A DNA stretch of 9,718 nucleotides from assembly GCA_040758475.1 (NCBI GenBank), contig JBFLVN010000139.1:1-9718 (forward strand). Reading direction: 5' to 3'. Under the pieces are notes generated by a model that was not told the DNA's origin, made no database searches, and saw only the letters and a program-made list of their open reading frames with translations. Of this stretch, positions 1 through 5,952 are shown in pieces. The stretch's first letter is position 1; every line of letters begins with the position of its first letter. The stretch comes from JBFLVN01 sp040758475. GTDB taxonomy: Bacteria > JAGRBM01. The position numbers and the translations under genes are program-made.

Positions 1-1
1 G

Positions 2-235
2 CTCCCCGTCGCCCGGAACAAGATCAATGCCAACAACTCGACCAAGCCCTTCAAGATCGTGGCGGGCGGCATCTACCAGCTCGTCGATACCTGCACGGAC
101 CAGTTCAACCCGAACAACTGCCACACGGGCGGCGTCTACGGCACGGGGGTCGAAGCGCATTTTGGCGCCATCCACTCGGACTACACGAACAAGGTCGGAA
201 CGAGCGCCCTCAGAAGCCAGCTGGGGCAGATGTAA
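2..235 (+). CDS. C-terminal 77 residues of an unrecognised, probably secreted protein (5' end outside window)
   Basis: The frame starting at base 2 is open from the window edge to a TAA at 233-235. Its composition is protein-like (rich in G, N, T, Y), whereas the overlapping +3 frame is a low-complexity Arg/Ser/Thr shadow. Visible features are two cysteines (C31 and C40 of the fragment, in VDTCTDQFNPNNC) that could form a disulfide, and a small-residue and aromatic stretch, GGVYGTGVEAHFGAIHSDY, containing two histidines. The cysteine pair and the neighbouring signal-peptide-bearing hydrolase suggest an exported protein. A histidine near the C-terminus would suit the last catalytic residue of an alpha/beta-hydrolase, but no serine or acid motif is visible, so I do not assign that family. 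The stop is 30 bases before the next start with no terminator between, so the two genes are probably co-transcribed. Function is unknown. Confidence 0.7.
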   Translation, partial: LPVARNKINANNSTKPFKIVAGGIYQLVDTCTDQFNPNNCHTGGVYGTGVEAHFGAIHSDYTNKVGTSALRSQLGQM

Positions 236-265
236 GAAAACACGGAAACACAGGGAGACACCGCC
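236..265 (+). promoter_or_regulatory. Ribosome binding site and short A/C-rich tandem leader of the GH5 gene
   Basis: AGGGAGA at 252-258 lies seven bases before the ATG at 266 and is a good Shine-Dalgarno match, which supports that start. The rest of the leader is a degenerate repeat of an AACACGGA-like unit (AAAACACGGAAACACAGGGAGACAC). It resembles the short A/C-rich repeats common between genes in environmental genomes, and the ribosome site appears to have formed inside it. Confidence 0.6.
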
Positions 266-1702
266 ATGAACCGCTTTAGCCAGATCACCATCCTCTTCGC
301 ACTGACTCTTTTCCTCGGCACCTCGGCCGCCAGCGCTTCGAGCGTTCTGCGCGTCCAGGGAAGGAACTTCGTGGATTCCCAGAACCGCGTCGTTCTTCTT
401 CGCGGCGTGAACGTGGCGGGGAATTCCAAAGTCCCTCCCTACGTCCCGATTACGAACCTCTCCCAGCTCGATCCGCTCGCCGCCTGGGGGATGAACGTGA
501 TCCGCCTCCTCTTTACCTGGGAGGCCTACGAGACCTCCCCCGGCGTCTACAACCAGACTTACCTCAACCAGATCACGGCCATTGCCGATGGCGCCTGGGC
601 CCGGGGGATGTATGTGATCGTGGATTTCCACCAGGACGGCTTTTCCCGGTACCTCTCGGGTGGCTGTGGCGATGGTTTTCCCCTCTGGGCCGTCTCTCCC
701 GATGCGACGCCCGATACCCCCGACAACGGGCCCAACTGCGCCGACTGGGGCGTCAAAATGTCCCTCGATCCCGACATGCACCTCTCTTTCAGCGATTTCT
801 ACGCCGACGAGCACGGCGTTCGGACGCGCTTTTTGATCCTCTGGCAAATGTTGGCAAACCACTTCAAGACCCACCCGGGCGTGATCGGGTACGACATCAT
901 CAACGAGCCCTGGGGCTGGGAAGGGGCCGAACTCGCGCCTCTCTACGAAGACGCGGCCACCGTTATCCGGGCCGTGGACCCTTCGGCCATCCTCTTCATC
1001 GAGGGTCATATTTCGACCAACGGCGGGGCCATTCCGACCACGCTTCCAAAACCCTCCTTCTCCAACTTCGCCTTCGCGCCCCACTTCTACGACGCGGGCG
1101 TCCTCTCCACCAAGATCTACAGCGGCATCGGAACGGCGACGGACCTCGCCTTCTGGAACATGAATAACAAAGCCGCCGAGTGGAACGTTCCCTTATTCCT
1201 TGGCGAATTTGGGGCCTTCGCCACCACCTGGAACGGGAACGCCTACATGGACCTCCAGTACCAGAAGCTAAACGAATCCCTCGCCTCCGGGACCCAGTGG
1301 AACTACACCCCCGGCTGGACGCCCACGGCCAAGGACGGATGGAACGGTGAAGACCTCTCGATCGTGGACAATTTTGGAAACATCCGGGGCGAAATCTTCC
1401 AGGTCCGCCCCTACGCCCAGAAAGTCTCGGGCACGCCCACCCAGCTCACCGTGACGGAAGCGGGACTTCTTTCCTCCAACTCGGTCGAGCTCAAGTGGAA
1501 CCACACGCCCTCCACCGGCTCTACGGTTGTCTTCGCCCCCAAGCAGGTACTGTTCGGCTCGACCCCGGCGAAGATCGAAACGTCCGGGGTCTCCTGCTCC
1601 TACAACGGCGCCAACACCCACGTGACCTGCACCTCCTCTTCGAGCGGCAGCAAGCGCGTCAAAGTCCGCCCCTGCACCATGATCTTCGGGGCCTGCTTCT
1701 AG
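266..1702 (+). CDS. Secreted glycoside hydrolase family 5, endoglycoceramidase-like
   Basis: A predicted exported hydrolase of 478 residues, close to the roughly 490 residues of characterised bacterial endoglycoceramidases. These cut the bond between the glycan and ceramide of glycosphingolipids. Residues 1-25 form a signal peptide: MNRF, a hydrophobic core ITILFALTLFLG, then a small-residue cleavage region SAASAS. The TIM-barrel landmarks of GH5 clan A are all present: RGVNV at 46-50, GMNVIRLLFTWEAYE at 75-89, DFHQD at 120-124, INEPWG at 212-217 (acid/base E214), HFYD at 273-276, and GEFG at 313-316 (nucleophile E314). The long NEPWGWEG motif, FIEGH at 244-248 and QWNYTPGW at 344-351 are what lead me to the endoglycoceramidase-like branch rather than a generic cellulase. 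After RPYAQKVSGTP at 381-391 a C-terminal beta-sandwich-like domain runs to the end, again as in endoglycoceramidases. The start is fixed by the ribosome site and signal peptide. It probably shares an operon with the truncated gene upstream. The exact substrate (ganglioside-type, galactosylceramide, steryl glucoside or another glycan) cannot be read from the sequence. Confidence 0.87.
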   Translation: MNRFSQITILFALTLFLGTSAASASSVLRVQGRNFVDSQNRVVLLRGVNVAGNSKVPPYVPITNLSQLDPLAAWGMNVIRLLFTWEAYETSPGVYNQTYLNQITAIADGAWARGMYVIVDFHQDGFSRYLSGGCGDGFPLWAVSPDATPDTPDNGPNCADWGVKMSLDPDMHLSFSDFYADEHGVRTRFLILWQMLANHFKTHPGVIGYDIINEPWGWEGAELAPLYEDAATVIRAVDPSAILFIEGHISTNGGAIPTTLPKPSFSNFAFAPHFYDAGVLSTKIYSGIGTATDLAFWNMNNKAAEWNVPLFLGEFGAFATTWNGNAYMDLQYQKLNESLASGTQWNYTPGWTPTAKDGWNGEDLSIVDNFGNIRGEIFQVRPYAQKVSGTPTQLTVTEAGLLSSNSVELKWNHTPSTGSTVVFAPKQVLFGSTPAKIETSGVSCSYNGANTHVTCTSSSSGSKRVKVRPCTMIFGACF

Positions 1703-2030
1703 AAAACCGCCCCTTCGGCGTGGGGCGCGGGGTCTTCGGGAGTCGCGAACTTCCGGGGGCCCCGCGCTCCGCGGCCTTTTCTTGGGAAGCGGGCCCTTCG
1801 GCGGCCGGGTCCGGCTGCTCGACGGACGGCGACCCGTCCTTTCCTCGCTTGCCGGATCCCGCCCGCCTCGGGCAAGTTCCAAAAAATCGTGGAGATGTGG
1901 GGCATCTGGGGTACCTGGGTATCTGGCCAAAAGCCGAGCCGGGTAGACCCCAGCGGGCGCTGCGGAGTCTGCTCCGCCCGCGACCGAGGGGGTCGCCCGG
2001 CGAGGCCTTCACGGTGGTCTTCGTTTTTTC
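1703..2030. other. Gene-free, hairpin-rich GC-rich spacer
   Basis: I see no credible gene here. Open frames on both strands are Arg/Pro/Gly-rich shadows without ribosome sites. The stretch holds several short perfect inverted repeats: GCCCC/GGGGC at 1709-1713/1722-1726, CCGCG/CGCGG at 1762-1766/1770-1774, GGACGG/CCGTCC at 1824-1829/1834-1839, GCGGAG/CTCCGC at 1962-1967/1972-1977 (extendable with a bulge by GCGGG/CCCGC), and CGACC/GGTCG at 1981-1985/1991-1995. An imperfect 9-base tandem lies at 1898-1926 (TGGGGCATC, TGGGGTACC, TGGGTATC, TGG). It may be decayed sequence or an unrecognised structured RNA. Confidence 0.55.
1762..1780 (+). terminator. Weak candidate terminator after the GH5 gene
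   Basis: A perfect five-pair GC stem CCGCG-CTC-CGCGG is followed by CCTTTT, 60 bases past the GH5 stop. The stem is short and the T-run has only four Ts, so this is a weak candidate. The paired hairpins further downstream at 2035-2062 and 2115-2143 are better. Confidence 0.25.
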
Positions 2031-2034
2031 GGGG

Positions 2035-2062
2035 AAGATGATCAAGGTGATCATTCTTTTTT
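2035..2062 (+). terminator. Intrinsic-terminator-like hairpin, copy A
   Basis: The perfect inverted repeat ATGATCA-AGG-TGATCAT (2038-2044/2048-2054) is followed by TC and a run of six T (2057-2062). It is one of two near-duplicate elements about 80 bases apart. It reads in the direction of the upstream GH5 gene and closes the GC-rich side of the spacer. Confidence 0.55.
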
Positions 2063-2114
2063 CGAGGAAAAATCCGAGGCTGTCCAACGGCGTCCAATCC
2101 GTTCCCGCTACGGG

Positions 2115-2143
2115 AAAGGTGATCAAGATGATCATCTTTTTTT
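2115..2143 (+). terminator. Intrinsic-terminator-like hairpin, copy B
   Basis: The 11-pair stem AAAGGTGATCA / TGATCATCTTT (2115-2125/2129-2139, one G-T pair, loop AGA) runs directly into further Ts to 2143. It has the classic A-tract, stem and T-tract shape of a rho-independent terminator. Its core TGATCA-AGA-TGATCAT is nearly identical to that of copy A. It sits just before the AT-rich island and would insulate the island from GH5 transcription. Confidence 0.65.
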
Positions 2144-2188
2144 CTGGATACCCGGCTCATCTGGAGCGCCTCGCAAAGATTTAATGAA

Positions 2189-2215
2189 CGCCTTTTAACC
2201 AAGGCGCACTTCGCC
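2189..2215 (+). promoter_or_regulatory. Two overlapping, mutually exclusive small hairpins
   Basis: CGCCTT (2189-2194) pairs with AAGGCG (2201-2206). The GGCG within that second arm can instead pair with CGCC at 2212-2215. The arrangement resembles a small attenuator switch, but no leader peptide or T-run follows and chance is quite possible. Confidence 0.2.
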
Positions 2216-2272
2216 AGTTGCATTCTAGCACGCTTTTTAGGATAAGGGGAGTAGAAATGACCGGCGGACTCT

Positions 2273-2289
2273 GTGACGCGACCCGTCAC
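2273..2289. repeat. Short perfect inverted repeat in the island leader
   Basis: GTGACG (2273-2278) and CGTCAC (2284-2289) are separated by five bases. It lies about 25 bases upstream of the suggested -35 box of the island gene and could be an operator. A weak-terminator reading (TATCTTTT follows) is also possible. Confidence 0.3.
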
Positions 2290-2313
2290 TATCTTTTGGT
2301 AAAATAGTTTTCG

Positions 2314-2343
2314 TTGAGATAAGGAAAGTGAAATTTCTACAAA
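2314..2343 (+). promoter_or_regulatory. Possible sigma-70 type promoter of the AlbA_2 gene
   Basis: TTGAGA (2314-2319) and TACAAA (2338-2343) are 18 bases apart and match the -35 and -10 consensus moderately. Given the AT-rich background such matches occur by chance, so this is only a candidate. TAAAAT at 2300-2305 is an alternative -10. Confidence 0.25.
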
Positions 2344-2409
2344 TATCTTAGAGGCAGATTAAAGCCAAAGAACTAAATTTAGAGTATCATTAAAACAATG
2401 AGATGGTTC

Positions 2410-2425
2410 AGGCGGTGATAATGTG
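2410..2425 (+). promoter_or_regulatory. Ribosome binding site deciding a GTG start
   Basis: AGGCGG (2410-2415) sits seven bases before GTG at 2423. An in-frame TGA at 2399-2401 and no other start codon between them make this GTG the first possible start. The ATG at 2421 is in another frame and is stopped at once by TGA. Confidence 0.6.
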
Positions 2426-3886
2426 ACTTCCGAAGAACTAACAATTCTTGTCAAACAATTGGTCGCTTTGCCTACTGAAACTGAATGGATAGAATTAAAG
2501 TATAATAATACAAATCCAGATAAAATTGGACAAACCATTTCGGCATTGGCAAACTCGGCTGCCCTTGAACGAAAACCGGCTGCCTATATCATTTGGGGTG
2601 TTGAAAATAATACTCATAAAATCATAGGAACTTCCTTTAAACCGCGAGAAACTAAAAAAGGCGATCAAGAATTGGAAAGCTGGTTAATCAATTTACTTTC
2701 TCCTAGAATTAACCTTCGATTTCACGAAGGTAATGTTGATAATTGCCCAGTTGTCGTACTTGAAATTCAGCCAGCAAATAATTCCCCTGTTCATTTTCAA
2801 AGCGAAGAGTACATCCGCATCGGTAGTTATGTAAAAAAACTCAGAGAATATCCAGAAAAAGAGCGCGCGTTATGGAAGTTGTTCGAGACAATATCATTTG
2901 AAGATAATATCGCAGTCGATTCGTTATCATCCGAAGATGTGCTAAACCTTTTGGACTGTGACACTTATTTTAAGTTAATGAACCAGCCTCGACCATCTGA
3001 TCCCGATACGGTTCTCTCAAAACTTGAATCGGAAAAAATTCTTAAAGCTCAATTGGGAAACAAATATGCGATTACCAATGTGGGGGCTATCTTGTTTGCC
3101 ACTGATCTTCGAAAATTTAATCGACTTTCCAGAAAAGCCATTCGCGTCATCCATTATAAGGGTATTGATAAAACGGAGACTTTAAAGGAGCAAGAAGGGC
3201 ATCGTGGATATGCGGTTGGATTTAGCGGATTGATACGATATATCAGTGATCAATTGCCTCAAAATGAGCAAATAGATGAAGCATTGCGAAAAGAAGTTCG
3301 CGTCTATCCGGAGATTGCTATCCGGGAGTTGGTTGCCAATGCTTTAATTCACCAAGATTTCTCTGTTACAGGGGCTGGACCATTGGTGGAAATCTACTCG
3401 GATCGTATGGAAATCACTAATCCTGGTAATCCTCTCATCGATACGCTCCGTTTTATTGATGAGCCGCCAAGATCACGAAATGAGCAACTCGCCGCTCTTG
3501 CGCGACGCATGAAGATCTGTGAGGAACGAGGCAGCGGAATCGATAAGGTGGTGAAGAGTGTTGAAATGTTTCAGCTTCCTGCTCCAGATTTTCGTAAAAC
3601 TTCTGGAGCTACGATCGCTGTACTTTTTGGACCTAGGAAATTTTCACAAATGACTCAGGCGGAGCGGATTCGAGCTTGTTACCAACATGCATGCCTTCTC
3701 TATGTATCAGGTAGGCGAATGACAAATACGACACTTCGAAAAAGACTTGGCCTTAAAGATACAAGCTATCCTTTGGCATCTCGAATTATTAAAGACACCA
3801 TCGGTGAAGGTTTGATCAAACTCCATGTTGGAACTAGCAAGTCGCAATCTAAAAGGGACGCGAGCTATATCCCGTTCTGGAGTTAA
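2423..3886 (+). CDS. AlbA_2 (Schlafen-type) and HATPase_c_4 domain protein, RecG-like 'ATP-binding protein'
   Basis: A protein of 487 residues with the three-part layout of a widespread accessory-gene family. Residues 16-140 are an AlbA_2/Schlafen-type domain: ETEWIELKYN at 20-29, DKIGQTISALANSA at 33-46, IIWGVEN at 56-62, and YIRIGSYVKKLRE at 130-142. Residues 295-400 match HATPase_c_4: PEIAIRELVANALIHQDFS at 296-314 (E302, N306, H310, D312), EITNPGNPL at 330-338, and EERGSGIDKV at 367-376. The C-terminus (410-487) looks like a winged helix. Such proteins are often labelled 'ATP-dependent DNA helicase RecG-related', but there is no helicase motif. They are taken to be DNA- or RNA-binding regulators, with some relatives found in defence and restriction loci. 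The specific function is unknown. The gene is AT-rich, unlike its neighbours, stands alone, and faces the regulator gene convergently. All key family residues I can recognise are intact, so it is probably functional. Confidence 0.85.
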   Translation: MTSEELTILVKQLVALPTETEWIELKYNNTNPDKIGQTISALANSAALERKPAAYIIWGVENNTHKIIGTSFKPRETKKGDQELESWLINLLSPRINLRFHEGNVDNCPVVVLEIQPANNSPVHFQSEEYIRIGSYVKKLREYPEKERALWKLFETISFEDNIAVDSLSSEDVLNLLDCDTYFKLMNQPRPSDPDTVLSKLESEKILKAQLGNKYAITNVGAILFATDLRKFNRLSRKAIRVIHYKGIDKTETLKEQEGHRGYAVGFSGLIRYISDQLPQNEQIDEALRKEVRVYPEIAIRELVANALIHQDFSVTGAGPLVEIYSDRMEITNPGNPLIDTLRFIDEPPRSRNEQLAALARRMKICEERGSGIDKVVKSVEMFQLPAPDFRKTSGATIAVLFGPRKFSQMTQAERIRACYQHACLLYVSGRRMTNTTLRKRLGLKDTSYPLASRIIKDTIGEGLIKLHVGTSKSQSKRDASYIPFWS

Positions 3887-4047
3887 ATTATTTTTAATCT
3901 CATGTTGCGAGATGTACTTGGGCATGCTGATAGGTAGACTTGGTTTGGAAAAAGCTAATAATTACAAATACTTATGGATGACTAGCTGTGTAACACTTGC
4001 AAGAGCTTTCTAAATGCTTTCGAGCTCTTCTAAATGACTATTTGCGC
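3887..4047. other. Convergent intergenic region at the right edge of the island
   Basis: No gene is credible in these 161 bases. An inverted repeat ATCTC/GAGAT (3897-3901/3909-3913) follows the AlbA_2 stop but lacks a T-run. At 4001-4036 an inverted repeat AAGAGCT/AGCTCTT (4001-4007/4023-4029) is combined with a direct repeat of GAGCT-(C)-TTCTAAATG (4003-4016 and 4022-4036). These could serve as a shared transcription end or mark the island junction. Confidence 0.45.
4003..4036. repeat. Short direct repeat at the composition boundary
   Basis: GAGCTTTCTAAATG (4003-4016) recurs as GAGCTCTTCTAAATG (4022-4036), differing by one inserted C. The copies are almost adjacent and lie a few bases from the point where GC content returns to the genome level. 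Replication slippage or a repair scar at the island edge would both explain it. Confidence 0.5.
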
Positions 4048-5898
4048 CTATTCCCCGATCCCGTAACTCTTTAATTTCCGGTAGAGCGTAGAGGGGTTGA
4101 TCCCCAGGATCTCGGCCACTTTGGTGCGCTGGCCGCCGTGGCGTTCCAAAAGTCCGAGGATGTGTTTCTTTTCCAGTTCTTCGAGGGTGATTTCCGGGGG
4201 AGCGCCGTTTCCGGGGTTTGGCGAAGGAAGGGAGGGAACCGCCGGAACGCCGGCAGGGATTTGAGATTCTACGAGGCGCGAGGGCAAATCGCGGGCGTGG
4301 ACGAGATCGCCGTCGCACAGAGTGACGGCCCGCTCGATCACGTTGGCGAGCTCCCGGACGTTCCCGGGCCACGAATAGGCGAGCAGGGCGTCTTTCGCCG
4401 TCTCCGAAATTCCCCGGATGTTTTTTTTCTGTTTTTCCGCGTGCTGCTTTAAAAAGTGAAGGGCTAAAACTTCCACGTCGTCGGGCCGCTCGCGCAGGGG
4501 CGGCACCTGGATGGTGATGACGTTCAAACGGTAATAGAGGTCTTCCCGGAACCTTCCGCTCTCCACTTCCTTCGTCAAATCCCGGTTCGTGGCCGCCACG
4601 ACGCGTACGTCCACGGGGATGGATTTCGTACCGCCCAGGGGCGTTACTTCCCGTTCCTGAAGGACGCGCAGGAGCTTTACCTGGAGGGGTTTTGCCATCT
4701 CGCCGATTTCATCGAGAAAAAGCGTCCCGCCATTGGCCGCCCGGAACATGCCCGGCCGGTCGCTTACCGCCCCCGTGAAAGCCCCCCGCGTGTGGCCGAA
4801 GAGTTCGCTTTCCAAAAGCGTCTCTGTGAGTGCGCCTACGTTCACGGCGTAGAAGGGGGCGCCCGAGCGGGGGCTTAGGCGGTGGATTTCCCGGGCGATG
4901 CGCTCCTTCCCGACGCCGCTCTCCCCCAGGACGAGCACGGTCGCCTCCTGGGGGGCCACTTTCGCCACGACCTCGAAGACCCGGCGCATGGGGAGGCTCT
5001 TCCCCACCATGTCGCCAAACGACGCCCCCAAAGAAACTTCGGCCAATTCCGTTTTCAGCGAACGGATTTCTTCGGCCATCAGCTCTTCGTTCTTCTTGGC
5101 TAATTCCTTGATTTCCCTGTTCCGGGCTTCCAGGTCCACGTTCAGGGCTTTTACTTTTTCGAGTTGCTCTTCAACGCGAAGAAGCAGTTTTGGAAACCGC
5201 TGGGCGGTCGCATACGCCGAGCCGCCGATGAGGATCAGTTCCCCCAGCTCGATGGGAATCTGGAAGCTGGTCCAGCCGAAGAGCTGGAAGCCGTCCACGA
5301 TGCCGATGAGGGCCGCCCCGCCCGCCGTAGCGGCGATGATGGGAACGCCTTCCTCGGCGAACGTATCGGCCAGGTGAAGGGGGAGCTTTTTCTGGTGCTG
5401 GATGGAGAGGCGGATTTCGTCACCCAGAAGCGCAAGGCCCGCGACGACGCAGAAGATGAAGAAAACGAGATGCGCGGCATAAATCGGCCCCGGCGCGGCC
5501 TGGCGGGTGATCCCGAGTTTCCCGAACTCGATCACCTCCGATGCGAGCAGCCACTCGCCGCCAAGGAGTGCAAGGAAAAGAAAAGCGATCCCGTAGAGCG
5601 GAAAAAGCCAGCGGGAAAAAGGCTTTTCCAGGAACGCGAGGACGAGCTGCATCCAGGCCGGGCCCATGACCAGGGTTCCGGCGGTGACGAGCTTGGTCGC
5701 CAGGATGATTTTTTCGTCCGCCTCCGCCGTGCGGAGAATCCAATAGGCTGCGAGGTGAAAGGCGCCCAGCAGCGCGAGCCACCCGAGCGACCCGTAGGGG
5801 CGGGGGCGGTACCCCCGGGCGGCCGTGGTCAGGAACAAAAGGGCCAGGAACGCGCACACCGGCGCGCCCACGGCGGCGGGAAGGGCGGAAGCGTCCAT
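4048..5898 (-). CDS. Membrane-bound sigma-54 activator with 7TM sensor and Fis-type DNA-binding domain
   Basis: A 616-residue transcription activator for RNA polymerase with sigma-54. Residues 1-235 form about seven hydrophobic segments (roughly 9-27, 38-56, 64-90, 96-118, 138-159, 184-204, 213-232), resembling the 7TM sensor region of membrane histidine kinases. Residues 238-288 are a Glu/Lys/Leu coiled coil. The AAA+ domain follows: Walker A GESGVGKE at 325-332, the sigma-54-contacting GAFTGA loop intact at 372-377, Walker B GGTLFLDE at 390-397, ATNRD at 436-440, FREDLYYRL at 450-458, and WPGNVREL at 510-517. A Pro-rich linker (546-568) leads to a Fis-type helix-turn-helix at 586-612. No receiver or GAF domain is present, so sensing is probably direct from the membrane, without a kinase. 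The ATG at 5898 is the only start, because a TGA lies two codons upstream. No Shine-Dalgarno is visible before it. It is the last gene of the minus-strand run, 60 bases after the propeller gene; target genes are unknown. Confidence 0.9.
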   Translation of the reverse strand: MDASALPAAVGAPVCAFLALLFLTTAARGYRPRPYGSLGWLALLGAFHLAAYWILRTAEADEKIILATKLVTAGTLVMGPAWMQLVLAFLEKPFSRWLFPLYGIAFLFLALLGGEWLLASEVIEFGKLGITRQAAPGPIYAAHLVFFIFCVVAGLALLGDEIRLSIQHQKKLPLHLADTFAEEGVPIIAATAGGAALIGIVDGFQLFGWTSFQIPIELGELILIGGSAYATAQRFPKLLLRVEEQLEKVKALNVDLEARNREIKELAKKNEELMAEEIRSLKTELAEVSLGASFGDMVGKSLPMRRVFEVVAKVAPQEATVLVLGESGVGKERIAREIHRLSPRSGAPFYAVNVGALTETLLESELFGHTRGAFTGAVSDRPGMFRAANGGTLFLDEIGEMAKPLQVKLLRVLQEREVTPLGGTKSIPVDVRVVAATNRDLTKEVESGRFREDLYYRLNVITIQVPPLRERPDDVEVLALHFLKQHAEKQKKNIRGISETAKDALLAYSWPGNVRELANVIERAVTLCDGDLVHARDLPSRLVESQIPAGVPAVPSLPSPNPGNGAPPEITLEELEKKHILGLLERHGGQRTKVAEILGINPSTLYRKLKSYGIGE

Positions 5899-5910
5899 GA
5901 GTCAGAAGAG

Positions 5911-5938
5911 ACTAGCCCATGGGGCGGGAGGAGCTAGT
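5911..5938. promoter_or_regulatory. Inverted repeat just upstream of the sigma-54 activator gene
   Basis: ACTAGC (5911-5916) and GCTAGT (5933-5938) form a perfect six-base inverted repeat with a 16-base spacer, 13-40 bases upstream of the activator's start. The spacing of the half-sites, about two helical turns centre to centre, would suit a dimeric DNA-binding protein, possibly the activator's own Fis-type domain. It could also fold as a leader hairpin, which might explain the absence of a ribosome site. Confidence 0.35.
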
Positions 5939-5952
5939 GAGCGGAGTTTACT

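Larger units (their letters stand above)
2165..4040. other. AT-rich single-gene island, probably acquired
   Basis: Base composition drops abruptly at about 2165-2180 and recovers at about 4045. A hand count of one 60-base line gives 23 G+C at 2821-2880 against 36 at 601-660 in the GH5 gene. The island holds one gene plus AT-rich flanks. I see no integrase, transposase or tRNA and no convincing terminal repeats, so the mechanism of entry is not visible. Boundaries are approximate. Confidence 0.55.

Noticed and set aside
2203..2222. Sigma-54 promoter candidate (GGCGCAC...TTGCA)
   Set aside because: The spacing between GG and GC is 15 bases rather than the required 10.
2180..2230. Integron attC-like site (TTTTAAC with nearby inverted repeats)
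   Set aside because: The flanking core motifs RYYYAAC and GTTRRRY are not both present and the paired inner boxes do not fit, so this is a chance match.
1268..2289. Long open frames on the minus strand (1268-1930, 1659-2135, 1699-2289) and on plus (1495-2184)
   Set aside because: They are Arg/Pro/Gly-rich, overlap the well-supported GH5 gene or hairpin-rich spacer, lack ribosome sites, and read straight through palindromes and T-runs. They are typical shadows of high-GC DNA.
2423..3886. RecG helicase
   Set aside because: There are no Walker A or DEAH-box helicase motifs. The common 'RecG-related' label comes from shared AlbA_2/HATPase_c_4 annotation, not from helicase activity.
2165..4045. 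Terminal direct repeats (att sites) bounding the AT-rich island
   Set aside because: I compared both edges by eye and found only weak, gapped similarity (GCAAAG...TTTAATG against GCAAGAGC...TAAATG), not better than chance.
5164..5937. 257-residue plus-strand open frame opposite the sigma-54 activator
   Set aside because: It lies wholly antisense to a gene with intact family motifs, and its charged low-complexity content is what antisense of membrane and coiled-coil coding sequence gives.
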